From Nocardioides sp. (lineage in GTDB: Bacteria > Actinomycetota > Actinomycetes > Propionibacteriales > Nocardioidaceae), in NCBI RefSeq assembly GCF_030150155.1, contig NZ_JASLGR010000030.1, positions 1 to 64,000 of the forward strand: a stretch of DNA of 64,000 nt, written 5' to 3'. A program made the translations under genes and the position numbers. Positions 50,675 through 59,167 of the stretch are shown here, piece after piece. Position 1 is the stretch's first letter; each line of letters opens with the position of its first letter. A model generated the notes under the pieces. That model ran no database searches. It saw only the letters and a list, made by a program, of their open reading frames with translations, and had not been told where the DNA came from.

Positions 50675-52261
50675 ATGGCCGGGCAGCAGGACACCATCAA
50701 GATCAAGCGGGCACTCGTGTCCGTCTTCGACAAGACCGGTCTCGACGACCTGGTCCGCGGCCTGGCTGAGGCCGGTGTCGAGCTCGTCTCCACCGGTGGC
50801 TCCGCCGCCCTGATCGAGTCCCTCGGCCTGCCGGTCACCAAGGTCGAGGACCTGACCGGCTTCCCCGAGTGCCTCGACGGCCGGGTCAAGACCCTCCACC
50901 CGCGCGTCCACGCCGGCATCCTGGCCGACCGTCGCCTGGCCGACCACGAGGCCCAGCTGGCCGACCTCGGCGTCGAGCCGTTCGACCTCGTCGTGGTCAA
51001 CCTGTACCCGTTCGCCGCGACCGTCGCCGCCGGTGGCACCGTCGAGGAGATCATCGAGAAGATCGACATCGGCGGCCCCTCGATGGTCCGTGCCGCCGCC
51101 AAGAACCACCCGAGCGTCGCGATCATCACCGACGGCGCCGACTACGGCCGTGCCCTGGCTGCGGCCCAGGGGGAGGGCTTCACCTACGAGGAGCGCAAGG
51201 CGCTGGCCGCCAAGGCCTTCGTGCACACCGCGTCGTACGACGTGCACGTGGCCTCCTGGATGGGCTCGGTGCTCGTCGACTCGAGCGAGGGCACCGGCTT
51301 CCCGGCCTGGATCGGCGGCACGTACGACAAGGCCACCGTGCTGCGCTACGGCGAGAACCCGCACCAGGCCGCGGCGCTCTACCTCAACGGCTTCGGCCCC
51401 GAGGGCCTGGCCCAGGCCGAGCAGCTGCACGGCAAGGAGATGTCGTACAACAACTACGTCGACACCGACGCCGCCCGTCGTGCCGCCAACGACTTCGCCG
51501 AGCCGGCCGTGGCGATCATCAAGCACGCCAACCCGTGCGGCATCGCCGTGGGCGCCGACATCGCCGAGGCGCACCGCAAGGCGCACGCCTGCGACCCGGT
51601 CTCCGCGTTCGGTGGCGTGATCGCCTCCAACCGGCCGGTCTCGGTCGAGATGGCCCAGCAGGTCGCCGAGGTCTTCACCGAGGTGATCGTCGCTCCGGCG
51701 TACGAGGACGGCGCCGTGGAGATCCTGCAGGGCAAGAAGAACATCCGGATCCTGATCGCCTCGACCGAGGGCGGTAGCCCGGTCGAGACCCGTCCGATCT
51801 CCGGTGGCCTGCTGATGCAGACGGTCGACCACGTCGACGCTCCCGGGGACGACGTCTCCACCTGGACCCTGGCCACCGGTGAGGCGGCCGACGAGGCCAC
51901 CCTGGCCGAGCTCGCCTTCGCCTGGAAGGCCTGCCGGGCCGCCAAGTCGAACGCCATCCTGCTGGCCGCCGATGGTGGCTCGGTCGGCATCGGGATGGGC
52001 CAGGTCAACCGGGTCGACTCCTGCAAGCTGGCCGTCGAGCGCGCCAACACCCTGGTCGAGGGGGAGGAGCGGGCCCGCGGCGCGGTCGCTGCCTCCGACG
52101 CCTTCTTCCCGTTCGAGGACGGCCCGCAGATCCTGATCGAGGCCGGGGTCAAGGCGATCGTGCAGCCGGGCGGCTCGGTCCGCGACGAGCTCACCATCGA
52201 GGCCTGCAAGGCCGCCGGGGTGACGATGTACTTCACCGGGACCCGGCACTTCTTCCACTGA
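50675..52261 (+). CDS. purH: Bifunctional AICAR transformylase/IMP cyclohydrolase
   Basis: It performs the last two steps to IMP: formylation of AICAR and ring closure. The 528-residue length is usual. The N-terminal MGS-like cyclohydrolase domain (1–~150) shows ALVSVFDKTGLDDLVRGL, STGGSA and GRVKTLHPRVHAGI. The transformylase domain has RYGENPHQAAALY, the active-site KHANPCG (lysine and histidine) and SNAILLAADGGSVGIGMGQ. GAGGAG lies seven bases before the ATG and is probably gated by the upstream ZTP riboswitch. IMP then feeds GuaB/GuaA. Confidence 0.98.
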   Translation: MAGQQDTIKIKRALVSVFDKTGLDDLVRGLAEAGVELVSTGGSAALIESLGLPVTKVEDLTGFPECLDGRVKTLHPRVHAGILADRRLADHEAQLADLGVEPFDLVVVNLYPFAATVAAGGTVEEIIEKIDIGGPSMVRAAAKNHPSVAIITDGADYGRALAAAQGEGFTYEERKALAAKAFVHTASYDVHVASWMGSVLVDSSEGTGFPAWIGGTYDKATVLRYGENPHQAAALYLNGFGPEGLAQAEQLHGKEMSYNNYVDTDAARRAANDFAEPAVAIIKHANPCGIAVGADIAEAHRKAHACDPVSAFGGVIASNRPVSVEMAQQVAEVFTEVIVAPAYEDGAVEILQGKKNIRILIASTEGGSPVETRPISGGLLMQTVDHVDAPGDDVSTWTLATGEAADEATLAELAFAWKACRAAKSNAILLAADGGSVGIGMGQVNRVDSCKLAVERANTLVEGEERARGAVAASDAFFPFEDGPQILIEAGVKAIVQPGGSVRDELTIEACKAAGVTMYFTGTRHFFH

Positions 52262-52306
52262 TCCACCGATCGCGTGATCCCTGCTCCGGTACGCCGACCG
52301 GAGTCG

Positions 52307-52343
52307 ACCGCCCCCGGGGCTGCGCGAGCAGCCCGGGGGCGGT
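52307..52343 (+). terminator. Terminator of purH
   Basis: ACCGCCCCCGGGGCTGC pairs with GCAGCCCGGGGGCGGT (one bulged G) around GCGA, followed by CCCCATTTGTT. Confidence 0.9.
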
Positions 52344-52424
52344 CCCCATTTGTTCACTCGAGGCTTTCCTGAGAGACACCTGAAAGCGTCCGCTCGTTGA
52401 GCCGACCCCGATGGGGTACTCGCT

Positions 52425-53180
52425 GTGGTGAACAGGGGTAGGCCGCAGGTCTGGTGGCTCAGGGTGATGATGCTGGTCGGCGTCGTCTCGACCGCCATCG
52501 CCCTCCCGGCCGGATCAGCGACCGCCCATCCCTTCGGTGACCCGGAGAGCGCGGCGATCTCGCTGATCACGACCGACTCGGTGCGGGTGCACTGGCAGGT
52601 CGGGATGGTCGACGACTACACCTACCTGGCCCAGAGCCTCGACCTCCTTCCCGAGGAGCGCACCCTCCTCGACGGGGTGGTCGACGCCCGTGACGGCGAC
52701 CCGGAGCTGGTCGCCGCGTCGCCGAAGTTCACCGCCTACCTGCTGCGCCACCTCGGCGTCACCGCCAACGGTGCCGCCTGCCGGGGCACGGTGCAGCCGA
52801 TCGAGGACCTGGTCGCCGACGGCGTCGACGTCGACTTCCAGTGCACCGGGGACGTCACCCGGGCCGACGTGATGATCAGCATGCTGACCGACCTGTCGGC
52901 GTACTACACGACGCTCGCCACCGGCCCCGAGGGGCAGCGCGAGGCCTACAACGGCTCGCAGACGTCGTACAGCTGGAGCTTCGATCCCAGCGCCGCACCT
53001 GCGGCACTCAACACCGGCCGGTCCGCGCTGCTCCAGATCAGCGCCGTGATCGGTCTCCTCATCGTTCTCGGGGCGGCCGGGGTCGGCCTGCGTCGCTACC
53101 GCCGCCGTCGTGCGCTGGCGGCGACGTCGCTGACCTCACCACCTGCTGTATCCGATCACCACCAGAAAGCAGAGCTGTGA
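52425..53180 (+). CDS. Signal-peptide protein with C-terminal membrane helix
   Basis: This 251-residue protein is not recognised with confidence. A signal peptide (MMLVGVVSTAIALPAGSATA, about 14–34) is followed by HPFGDPESAAISLITTDSVRVHWQVGMVDDYTYLA, which recalls the ectodomain start of HupE/UreJ-like membrane proteins. A C-terminal helix (LLQISAVIGLLIVLGAAGVGL) and a basic tail follow. Two cysteines (AACRG, DFQCTG) could form a disulfide outside. GTG at 52425 or 52428. The stop overlaps the next start (GTGA), so it is made together with the giant secreted phosphoesterase protein and may help anchor or export it; this is inference. Confidence 0.7.
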   Translation: MVNRGRPQVWWLRVMMLVGVVSTAIALPAGSATAHPFGDPESAAISLITTDSVRVHWQVGMVDDYTYLAQSLDLLPEERTLLDGVVDARDGDPELVAASPKFTAYLLRHLGVTANGAACRGTVQPIEDLVADGVDVDFQCTGDVTRADVMISMLTDLSAYYTTLATGPEGQREAYNGSQTSYSWSFDPSAAPAALNTGRSALLQISAVIGLLIVLGAAGVGLRRYRRRRALAATSLTSPPAVSDHHQKAEL

Positions 53181-56100
53181 CAACACCACCCCTGAGGAAC
53201 TGGCGGCGCAGGTCCACTGCGCTCCTGGCGAGCCTCTCCCTGACGGCCGGCACCCTCGCCGGCCTCTCCGCCGGGATCGACGGCGCCAGCGCCGCCACCC
53301 CGGCGGCCCCGGCCCTGACCCGGACCTCCCTGGCGGCCCTGTCCGCGCCGGTCCTGCCGACCGGGAAGACCTGGCCGGCCTCGGTGCGGCAGGCCGACGT
53401 CTTCGACGCCAACTTCGCCACCGCGAGCGCGACCGACACCGTCAGCGGGAACACCGCGACCGTGGCGCGCAGCAGCGGCACGACCTCGCCGGCGTACGTC
53501 GCCGACGCGACGCTCGACCAGCAGGTCGCCGCCTTCGACGGGACCAACGGGTTCGCCTTCGCCACCGACGCCTGGAAGACGACCAGCACCCTGGTGAGCG
53601 GCAACGCGATCACGATGGAGTGCGTCTTCAAGCTCGACTCCTCCGTCGCGGCAACGCACAGCTCCTACCCGTGCAGCCAGATCTACAGCGGTGGTGCCGG
53701 CTTCGTCACCTCCACCTACGCCGCCGGTGCGGCCACCGCGACGCTGAGCGGCCGGGTCGGCTTCCCGAGCTACACCGACGTCTCCACGTCGATCAAGACC
53801 GACACCTGGTACCACGCCGTGACGGTGTGGGACGGCGAGAACGTCGCGCTCTACGTCAACGGCGCCCTGGCTGCGATGGCCAACATGGCGGGCAAGCAGT
53901 TCACCGCGCCGACGTACAACTTCTTCACCGTCGGCGGTGCCGCGAAGTCGGCCACGGCCCTCAACACCAGCTCCCTTAACGGCCTCTACGGCTCGGTGGC
54001 CTCGTCGCGGGTCTGGTCCAAGCCGCTGACCGAGGCCGAGATCAGCGCCCTCTACACGTTCTCCGGCGTGCCCAGCAGCGACACCGGCACCGGCACCACC
54101 GCGACGTCGGTGCCCAAGGCCGACGTGCTCGACGTCGACCTGCTGCACGGTGACACCACCAACCACGCCGACGGCTCTTCGCCCTCGGTCTTCGGTGCCC
54201 CGACCAAGACCTGGCAGAGCGCGATCAAGCACACCGGCGTGACGTTCAACGGCAGCAAGGACGCGCTCTCCTACGACTTCTCGTCGTTCTGGAACCCGGC
54301 CAACACCCCGAACCTCACCACCGGCTTCACCGTCGAGTGCTACTTCAAGCTCAACGCCACCAGCAGCGCAACTCAGAAGACCTGCTCCGGGGAGCAGACC
54401 GGTGGCGTCTCGATCCAGATCCCGGCCTCGTCGAACTCGACGGTCAAGGCCGAGGCCTACATCGCCGGCGGCTACAAGGCGCTCACCGTGCCGATCACCG
54501 CAGGCGCGTTCAACCACGTCGTCTTCACCTACAACGGTGCCGGCCAGAAGGTCTACGTCAACGGCGTCCTCAAGGGCTTCTCCAAGATCACCGGTCGGGT
54601 CTCGCCGCCCGGTGGCCTGGGCTTCAACCTGGGGGCCGACATCGCGGGCTCCTACCCGACCGCGGAGAGCTTCACCGCCGCGACGATCGCGACCTCGCGG
54701 ATCTGGAGCTCGGCGCTGAGCGACGAGCAGGTCAAGCTGCTCTACAAGCAGGACACCACCACGGCGACCGCGCCGAAGGCCGACGTCCTCGACGTCGACT
54801 TCTCCGGCAACAACGCCCTGGATGCCTCGGCCAACCAGCTGGTCCCCGAGGAGTACGGCACCCCGCAGATCGTCACCGACCCGACCCTGAAGCGTCAGGT
54901 CAGCACGTTCGCCGGCGACGGCTCCGCGCAGGTCTACGACATCACCCCGATGTGGGACGCGACCGCGCCCCTCAACATCGTCCACGGCTTCACCATCCAG
55001 TGCGACTTCCGCTATGACGGCACCCTGCCGGCCAGCTCGGAGTCCAACGTGTGCTCGGGCAAGCAGGCCGGTGGCTACTCGCTCAACGTGTCGGGCAACT
55101 CGGTGCGGATCCGTACGTGTGTCGGCACCGGGGGCACCACCTGCATCACGCTCAGCTCCCCGATCAAGGCCGGCATCTGGTATGCCGCCGTGGCCACCTG
55201 GGACTCCACCACCGGTGACTACCGGCTCTACCTCAACGGCAAGCTGGTCGGCATCGGCACGGCGTCGGGCACGGGCGACGACCCCGAGGCCAACCCGAAG
55301 GCCTGGGCCGTCGGCGCCGACATCAACAGTCTCGGCCAGCCCGAGGCCTCGGCCCCGGTGACCATCGCCGAGGCCCGGATGTGGGGTCACGCCATCACCG
55401 CCGACGAGGTCGCCGCGCTCTACAGCGCCGACCTCGCCGACGCCGCCACCGACGTCGCGCTGCTCTCCACCTCGCCCGCCGCCGGTGACACCCTCACCAA
55501 GGCCGCCGAGCTCAAGGTGAAGGTGCGCAACAAGGAGCAGGCCTTCGGCTGGGCCTACGCCATCGACGGTGTCGCGGTGCAGCCCGGCTCCACGATCGGT
55601 GCCGGCTTCGCTGCCGGCGCGCACGTGCTGACCATCACGGCGACCGACTCCTTCGGGCTGCCGATCTCCTACACGGTGCCGTTCACCTCCGCCGCGATCC
55701 CGGCCGCCACTGCCGCCGGGACCGACCAGGGCTCGGGCAAGGTCACGCTCTCGGCCGTCGGCACCTCGCCGACCGGGGGCAAGGTCACCACCACCTTCAA
55801 GGTCGCCGAGGCCTCGGTGGCCGACGGTGGCGAGACCGGCACGATCGCCTCGATCCCGTCCACGCTGGCGTTCTCCTCGACCGCGACCAAGCCGCTCTCG
55901 GGCGCGCAGGCGTTCGACGGCACCACCGTCGCGTCCCTGAAGTCGCACGACCAGCTGCCGTACCAGAAGTTCGACGTCGCGGTCCCGGCCGGTGACGTCC
56001 GGCACGTGCGCTGGGCCGGCACCGTCGACCCGGCACGCGCCCTCACGCTCTACGCCTGGGACACCTCCGAGCTGGCCTGGAAGCAGCTGGCCACCGCCCG

Positions 56101-58705
56101 GGGCAACGCCGCCGGCCTCACCCAGCTGGAGAGCGCCGTGGTCGACTCGATGGTCGACACCACGGTCAGCGTCGCGGCCCCGTCCGTCGGCGTCGTGCAC
56201 GTCCTGGCCGTGGCGAGCGACCCGTTCGCCGACGACCTCACCCCGCGGGATGGGTCCAACGCCGGTGAGAAGTTCGCCGACCCGTCGGCGTACGACTTCG
56301 CCTTCACGCACTGGACCGACCCGCAGTACGTCGCCGAGGGTGCGGCCGGCGGCTCGGGCTACTACCCGGCGAGCCCGACGTACACCACGGTCAAGGGTGC
56401 CAACGTCGAGCGCTCCACCGCCGCGGAGCAGAAGGTCTGGAAGTCGGCCTACGACCAGGCCGCCGAGTGGAGCGTCACCAACGCCGAGCAGCGCAAGATC
56501 GTCTGGGCGTCCAACACCGGTGACATCATCAACAACAACCACTCCGACCCGGCGAGCGCGGAGGCGATGGCCAAGTATGGCGCCGCTGCCGGCGGCACCG
56601 TGAACAAGTCCGGTCAGGCCTACTCCGAGGTCAAGGACCAGATCGACCGGGAGAACACGGTCGCGAAGAACGCGTTCGAGAAGGTCTGGAGCTGGCGCGG
56701 GACCGACGGCAAGGGCCTGCCCAGCCAGGTCGTCGCCGGTAACCACGACAACCGCGGCGGCACCGACACCGTCACCAGTGCCACCGACCCGACCAACGGG
56801 GCGGCGCAGGACACCACTGCTGACAACTTCTACAACGACACCTTCACCGCCGCGAGCTACTACGCCCAGGCGCAGCAGTGGCCCGCGGGGGCGTCGTACC
56901 ACACCATCGACGAGACGGTGGCGCCCGACGGCACCATCACCCCGGGCACCGACAACCAGAACAACTACGTGCTGTTCTCCGCCGGTGGCCAGGACTTCGT
57001 CTCGGTGGGTCTGTCCTACGGCGTGACCAAGGCCGAGGCCGACTGGGCGAGCTCGATCTTCGCCCGGTACGCCGACCGCAACGGCATCCTGATCACGCAC
57101 GCCTACCTGGGCGCCTCGACCAACGTCGACGGTCGTGGGGCGAACAAGAGCGGCGACGGCTCACGGCTCTTCACCAAGGTCGTCACCGCCAACCCGAACG
57201 TGTTCCTGGTCCTGGCCGGTCACGTCCACGGTGTCGGCACCAACCTGCTGCAGGTGAAGAACAGCACCGCGACCGTCACGCACAAGACGGTCGAGCTGCT
57301 CGCCGACTACCAGAACTACCAGGCGCCGGCGAGCAAGATCTTCACCTACGAGCGCTGCACCGCGGCCGGGCTGAGCGACGTCTACAACCCGACCACCAAG
57401 GCCGGCACGAAGTGCAAGCCGCTCGGCGACGGCACCATCGACGTCGACGGTGACGGCACCGCCGACCACCGCGACACCGACCTGATGTGGTTCGGCGCCA
57501 GCTTCCTGCGTCTCCTCCAGTTCAACCTGAAGGACTCCACGATGCGGGTCGAGTCGTACTCGCCGTTCCTCGACGAGTTCGGTGCGCACCAGTACGACGA
57601 GCCGGGCAAGCGCTACAACGGCTCCGAGGACGCCTTCACGGTGCCGGTCGACCTCAAGACCCGGACCACGTCGTTCGCGACCGACGGTCTGGCTGTGCTG
57701 ACGCCCGGTGCCGAGGTGATCGGCACCGCGAGCGCCGCCTCGGGTCTGCCGGCGACGGTGACCTGGTCGGGTCTGACGGCCGGCCAGACCTACGCGTGGG
57801 CGGCGACCTCGGTCGCCGACGGCGAGCAGGGCAGCGCCGACCAGTTCGGTGGCCTCTTCGTCGCCACCGCTGCCGGCACCGACGTCACGGCTCCGGTCCT
57901 GACGGTCCCGGCCGCCGCCACCCTGACGGTCGGTGACACCTTCGACCCGCGCAGCGGTGCGAAGGCGCTCGACGACACCGACGGCGACCTCACCGCGAAG
58001 ATCACGGTGACCGGCTCGGTGGACACGTCCAAGGCGGGTAGCTATGCCCTGATCTACGCGGTCGCCGACACCAACGGCAACACCGCCCAGGGCACCCGGG
58101 TCGTGACGGTCACGGCGGCAGCGGAGGTGGCGAAGAAGCCCACCACCGTGACCGTTGCGAACGCCGCGGTCACCTTCGGCAAGGAGTCCACTCTGACGGC
58201 GACGGTCAGCCCGTCGACGCTGGCCGGGACCGTGGTCTTCAACAACGGTGAGGACCCGATCTGCCAGGCGGTCGTCAGCGGCGGCAAGGCCAGCTGTGTC
58301 ACCTCCAACTTCGGAGGTGGCTCGGGCCAGTACGTCGGCGACGCCACGTTCTACCCCGACGACACCGCCTACGACGTGTCGAACAAGGCGTTCGTGCTCA
58401 GCATCAGCGCCCCGGCCACGACCAAGCCCCCGACCACGGCTCCGGCGCTCAGCCTCGGCACGCCCGTGATCAGCGGCAAGGTCAAGGTCGGCAAGCGGGT
58501 CTCGGTCTCCGTCGCGGCGACCAAGGGCGCGACGCTGCGCTACCAGTGGCGGATCGGCAAGCGCGTCGTCGGCACCGGCTCGACCCTGAAGCTGACCAAG
58601 GCGATGCGGGGCAAGCGGGTGCAAGTGCGGGTCACGGCGACGTACGCCGGGCACCAGCCGGCCTCGATCACGAAGGTGAGCGGAGCCAAGCGCGTCACGA
58701 AGTGA
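53177..58705 (+). CDS. Giant secreted protein: three LamG domains, metallophosphoesterase, Ig-like repeats
   Basis: This 1842-residue exported protein has a signal peptide of about 40 residues ending ASA. Three LamG/concanavalin-like domains lie at about 75–290, 313–530 and 534–755; the last two begin with KADVLDVD. A calcineurin-like phosphoesterase follows (about 1030–1470) with metal motifs HWTDPQ, GDIINNN, AGNHDN, THAYLG and AGHVHG; the first motif is D-x-Q instead of D-x-H. Then come a DUF5011-type Ig domain (about 1568–1646), another Ig-like repeat and a C-terminal VGKRVSVSV…YQWRIGKRVVG module. The GTG at 53177 overlaps the previous stop. No sortase motif or membrane anchor at the C-terminus. 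Probably a surface or extracellular phosphohydrolase binding glycans. Confidence 0.9.
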   Translation: MTTPPLRNWRRRSTALLASLSLTAGTLAGLSAGIDGASAATPAAPALTRTSLAALSAPVLPTGKTWPASVRQADVFDANFATASATDTVSGNTATVARSSGTTSPAYVADATLDQQVAAFDGTNGFAFATDAWKTTSTLVSGNAITMECVFKLDSSVAATHSSYPCSQIYSGGAGFVTSTYAAGAATATLSGRVGFPSYTDVSTSIKTDTWYHAVTVWDGENVALYVNGALAAMANMAGKQFTAPTYNFFTVGGAAKSATALNTSSLNGLYGSVASSRVWSKPLTEAEISALYTFSGVPSSDTGTGTTATSVPKADVLDVDLLHGDTTNHADGSSPSVFGAPTKTWQSAIKHTGVTFNGSKDALSYDFSSFWNPANTPNLTTGFTVECYFKLNATSSATQKTCSGEQTGGVSIQIPASSNSTVKAEAYIAGGYKALTVPITAGAFNHVVFTYNGAGQKVYVNGVLKGFSKITGRVSPPGGLGFNLGADIAGSYPTAESFTAATIATSRIWSSALSDEQVKLLYKQDTTTATAPKADVLDVDFSGNNALDASANQLVPEEYGTPQIVTDPTLKRQVSTFAGDGSAQVYDITPMWDATAPLNIVHGFTIQCDFRYDGTLPASSESNVCSGKQAGGYSLNVSGNSVRIRTCVGTGGTTCITLSSPIKAGIWYAAVATWDSTTGDYRLYLNGKLVGIGTASGTGDDPEANPKAWAVGADINSLGQPEASAPVTIAEARMWGHAITADEVAALYSADLADAATDVALLSTSPAAGDTLTKAAELKVKVRNKEQAFGWAYAIDGVAVQPGSTIGAGFAAGAHVLTITATDSFGLPISYTVPFTSAAIPAATAAGTDQGSGKVTLSAVGTSPTGGKVTTTFKVAEASVADGGETGTIASIPSTLAFSSTATKPLSGAQAFDGTTVASLKSHDQLPYQKFDVAVPAGDVRHVRWAGTVDPARALTLYAWDTSELAWKQLATARGNAAGLTQLESAVVDSMVDTTVSVAAPSVGVVHVLAVASDPFADDLTPRDGSNAGEKFADPSAYDFAFTHWTDPQYVAEGAAGGSGYYPASPTYTTVKGANVERSTAAEQKVWKSAYDQAAEWSVTNAEQRKIVWASNTGDIINNNHSDPASAEAMAKYGAAAGGTVNKSGQAYSEVKDQIDRENTVAKNAFEKVWSWRGTDGKGLPSQVVAGNHDNRGGTDTVTSATDPTNGAAQDTTADNFYNDTFTAASYYAQAQQWPAGASYHTIDETVAPDGTITPGTDNQNNYVLFSAGGQDFVSVGLSYGVTKAEADWASSIFARYADRNGILITHAYLGASTNVDGRGANKSGDGSRLFTKVVTANPNVFLVLAGHVHGVGTNLLQVKNSTATVTHKTVELLADYQNYQAPASKIFTYERCTAAGLSDVYNPTTKAGTKCKPLGDGTIDVDGDGTADHRDTDLMWFGASFLRLLQFNLKDSTMRVESYSPFLDEFGAHQYDEPGKRYNGSEDAFTVPVDLKTRTTSFATDGLAVLTPGAEVIGTASAASGLPATVTWSGLTAGQTYAWAATSVADGEQGSADQFGGLFVATAAGTDVTAPVLTVPAAATLTVGDTFDPRSGAKALDDTDGDLTAKITVTGSVDTSKAGSYALIYAVADTNGNTAQGTRVVTVTAAAEVAKKPTTVTVANAAVTFGKESTLTATVSPSTLAGTVVFNNGEDPICQAVVSGGKASCVTSNFGGGSGQYVGDATFYPDDTAYDVSNKAFVLSISAPATTKPPTTAPALSLGTPVISGKVKVGKRVSVSVAATKGATLRYQWRIGKRVVGTGSTLKLTKAMRGKRVQVRVTATYAGHQPASITKVSGAKRVTK

Positions 58706-58722
58706 CCTGCTGAACCCAGGTG

Positions 58723-58756
58723 AGCAGGCAGGAGATCGGTTGATCTCCTGCCTGCT
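58723..58756 (+). terminator. Terminator after the LamG–phosphoesterase gene
   Basis: AGCAGGCAGGAGATC pairs perfectly with GATCTCCTGCCTGCT around a 4-base loop, followed by TGCTGTTGT and then a 22-bp repeat array. Confidence 0.92.
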
Positions 58757-58765
58757 TGCTGTTGT

Positions 58766-58831
58766 GGTGGTGAACCCGGATCTGGGTGGTGGTGAACCCG
58801 GAAGTCGGTGGTGGTGAACCCGGAAGTCGGC
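58766..58831 (+). repeat. 22-bp tandem repeat array, three units
   Basis: Units start at 58766, 58788 and 58810 with endings TCTGG, AGTCG and AGTCG after the core GGTGGTGAACCCGGA. The array lies ten bases after the terminator hairpin and stops three bases before the -10 of the next gene. Confidence 0.95.
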
Positions 58832-58833
58832 AC

Positions 58834-58846
58834 TACGGTGGGGGCG
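58834..58846 (+). promoter_or_regulatory. -10 element of the DUF6916-like gene
   Basis: TACGGT (58834–58839), GGGGGC, then GTG 58846. Confidence 0.5.
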
Positions 58847-59157
58847 TGTCTGTGACCTTCGCCGGCCTCGCGGCCCTGCTCGACCTCACCGTGGCCGAGG
58901 CGACGACGATCGAGGTGGAGACCCAGGCCGGGGTCGTCCTGCTCCGGGTGAGCGACGCCGTGCCAGCGCCGGGGGAGAGGGCGTCCGGGGAGAGCCGGGG
59001 CGGGGCGATCTACCTCACCGGCGGAGCGGAGTTCCCGCTCGGCTCGGACACCTTCGAGGTGCTGTCGGTGGCCCGCCCCGAGATCGCGGGACCGCTCTTC
59101 CTGGTGCCGCTCACCGACGTCGGCGGGGTGCGTACCTACCAGGCGATCTTCGCCTGA
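58846..59157 (+). CDS. DUF6916-like small protein
   Basis: This 103-residue beta-rich protein starts at GTG 58846. The C-terminal half (GGAEFPLGSDTFEVLSVARPEIAGPLFLVPLTDVGGVRTYQAIFA spans it) matches the pattern I associate with DUF6916: a short turn, then LFLVPL and a terminal YQAIF. From memory such proteins occur beside phage-tail-collar genes in many bacteria, and here it faces the tail-collar operon, ending 10 bases from that operon's last gene. No signal peptide. Function unknown; possibly a partner or chaperone of the collar proteins. Confidence 0.6.
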   Translation: MSVTFAGLAALLDLTVAEATTIEVETQAGVVLLRVSDAVPAPGERASGESRGGAIYLTGGAEFPLGSDTFEVLSVARPEIAGPLFLVPLTDVGGVRTYQAIFA

Positions 59158-59167
59158 TCAGGGTCGC

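Noticed and set aside
53156..53180. Frameshift or fusion between the 52425 gene and the giant secreted protein
   Set aside because: The open frame of the large gene extends upstream in another frame only as shadow; the GTGA overlap with a clear signal peptide shows two coupled genes.
53156..57100. Very long open frame on the minus strand (over 1300 codons) opposite the LamG–phosphoesterase gene
   Set aside because: It is an antisense shadow caused by G/C-rich third positions. Its composition is Arg/Gly/Val-rich without domains, whereas the plus-strand protein has a signal peptide, LamG folds and all phosphoesterase motifs.
38614..58831. The 22-bp arrays as CRISPR
   Set aside because: Units are directly adjacent with no spacers, the period is 22 bp, arrays have 3–7 units and no cas gene is present.
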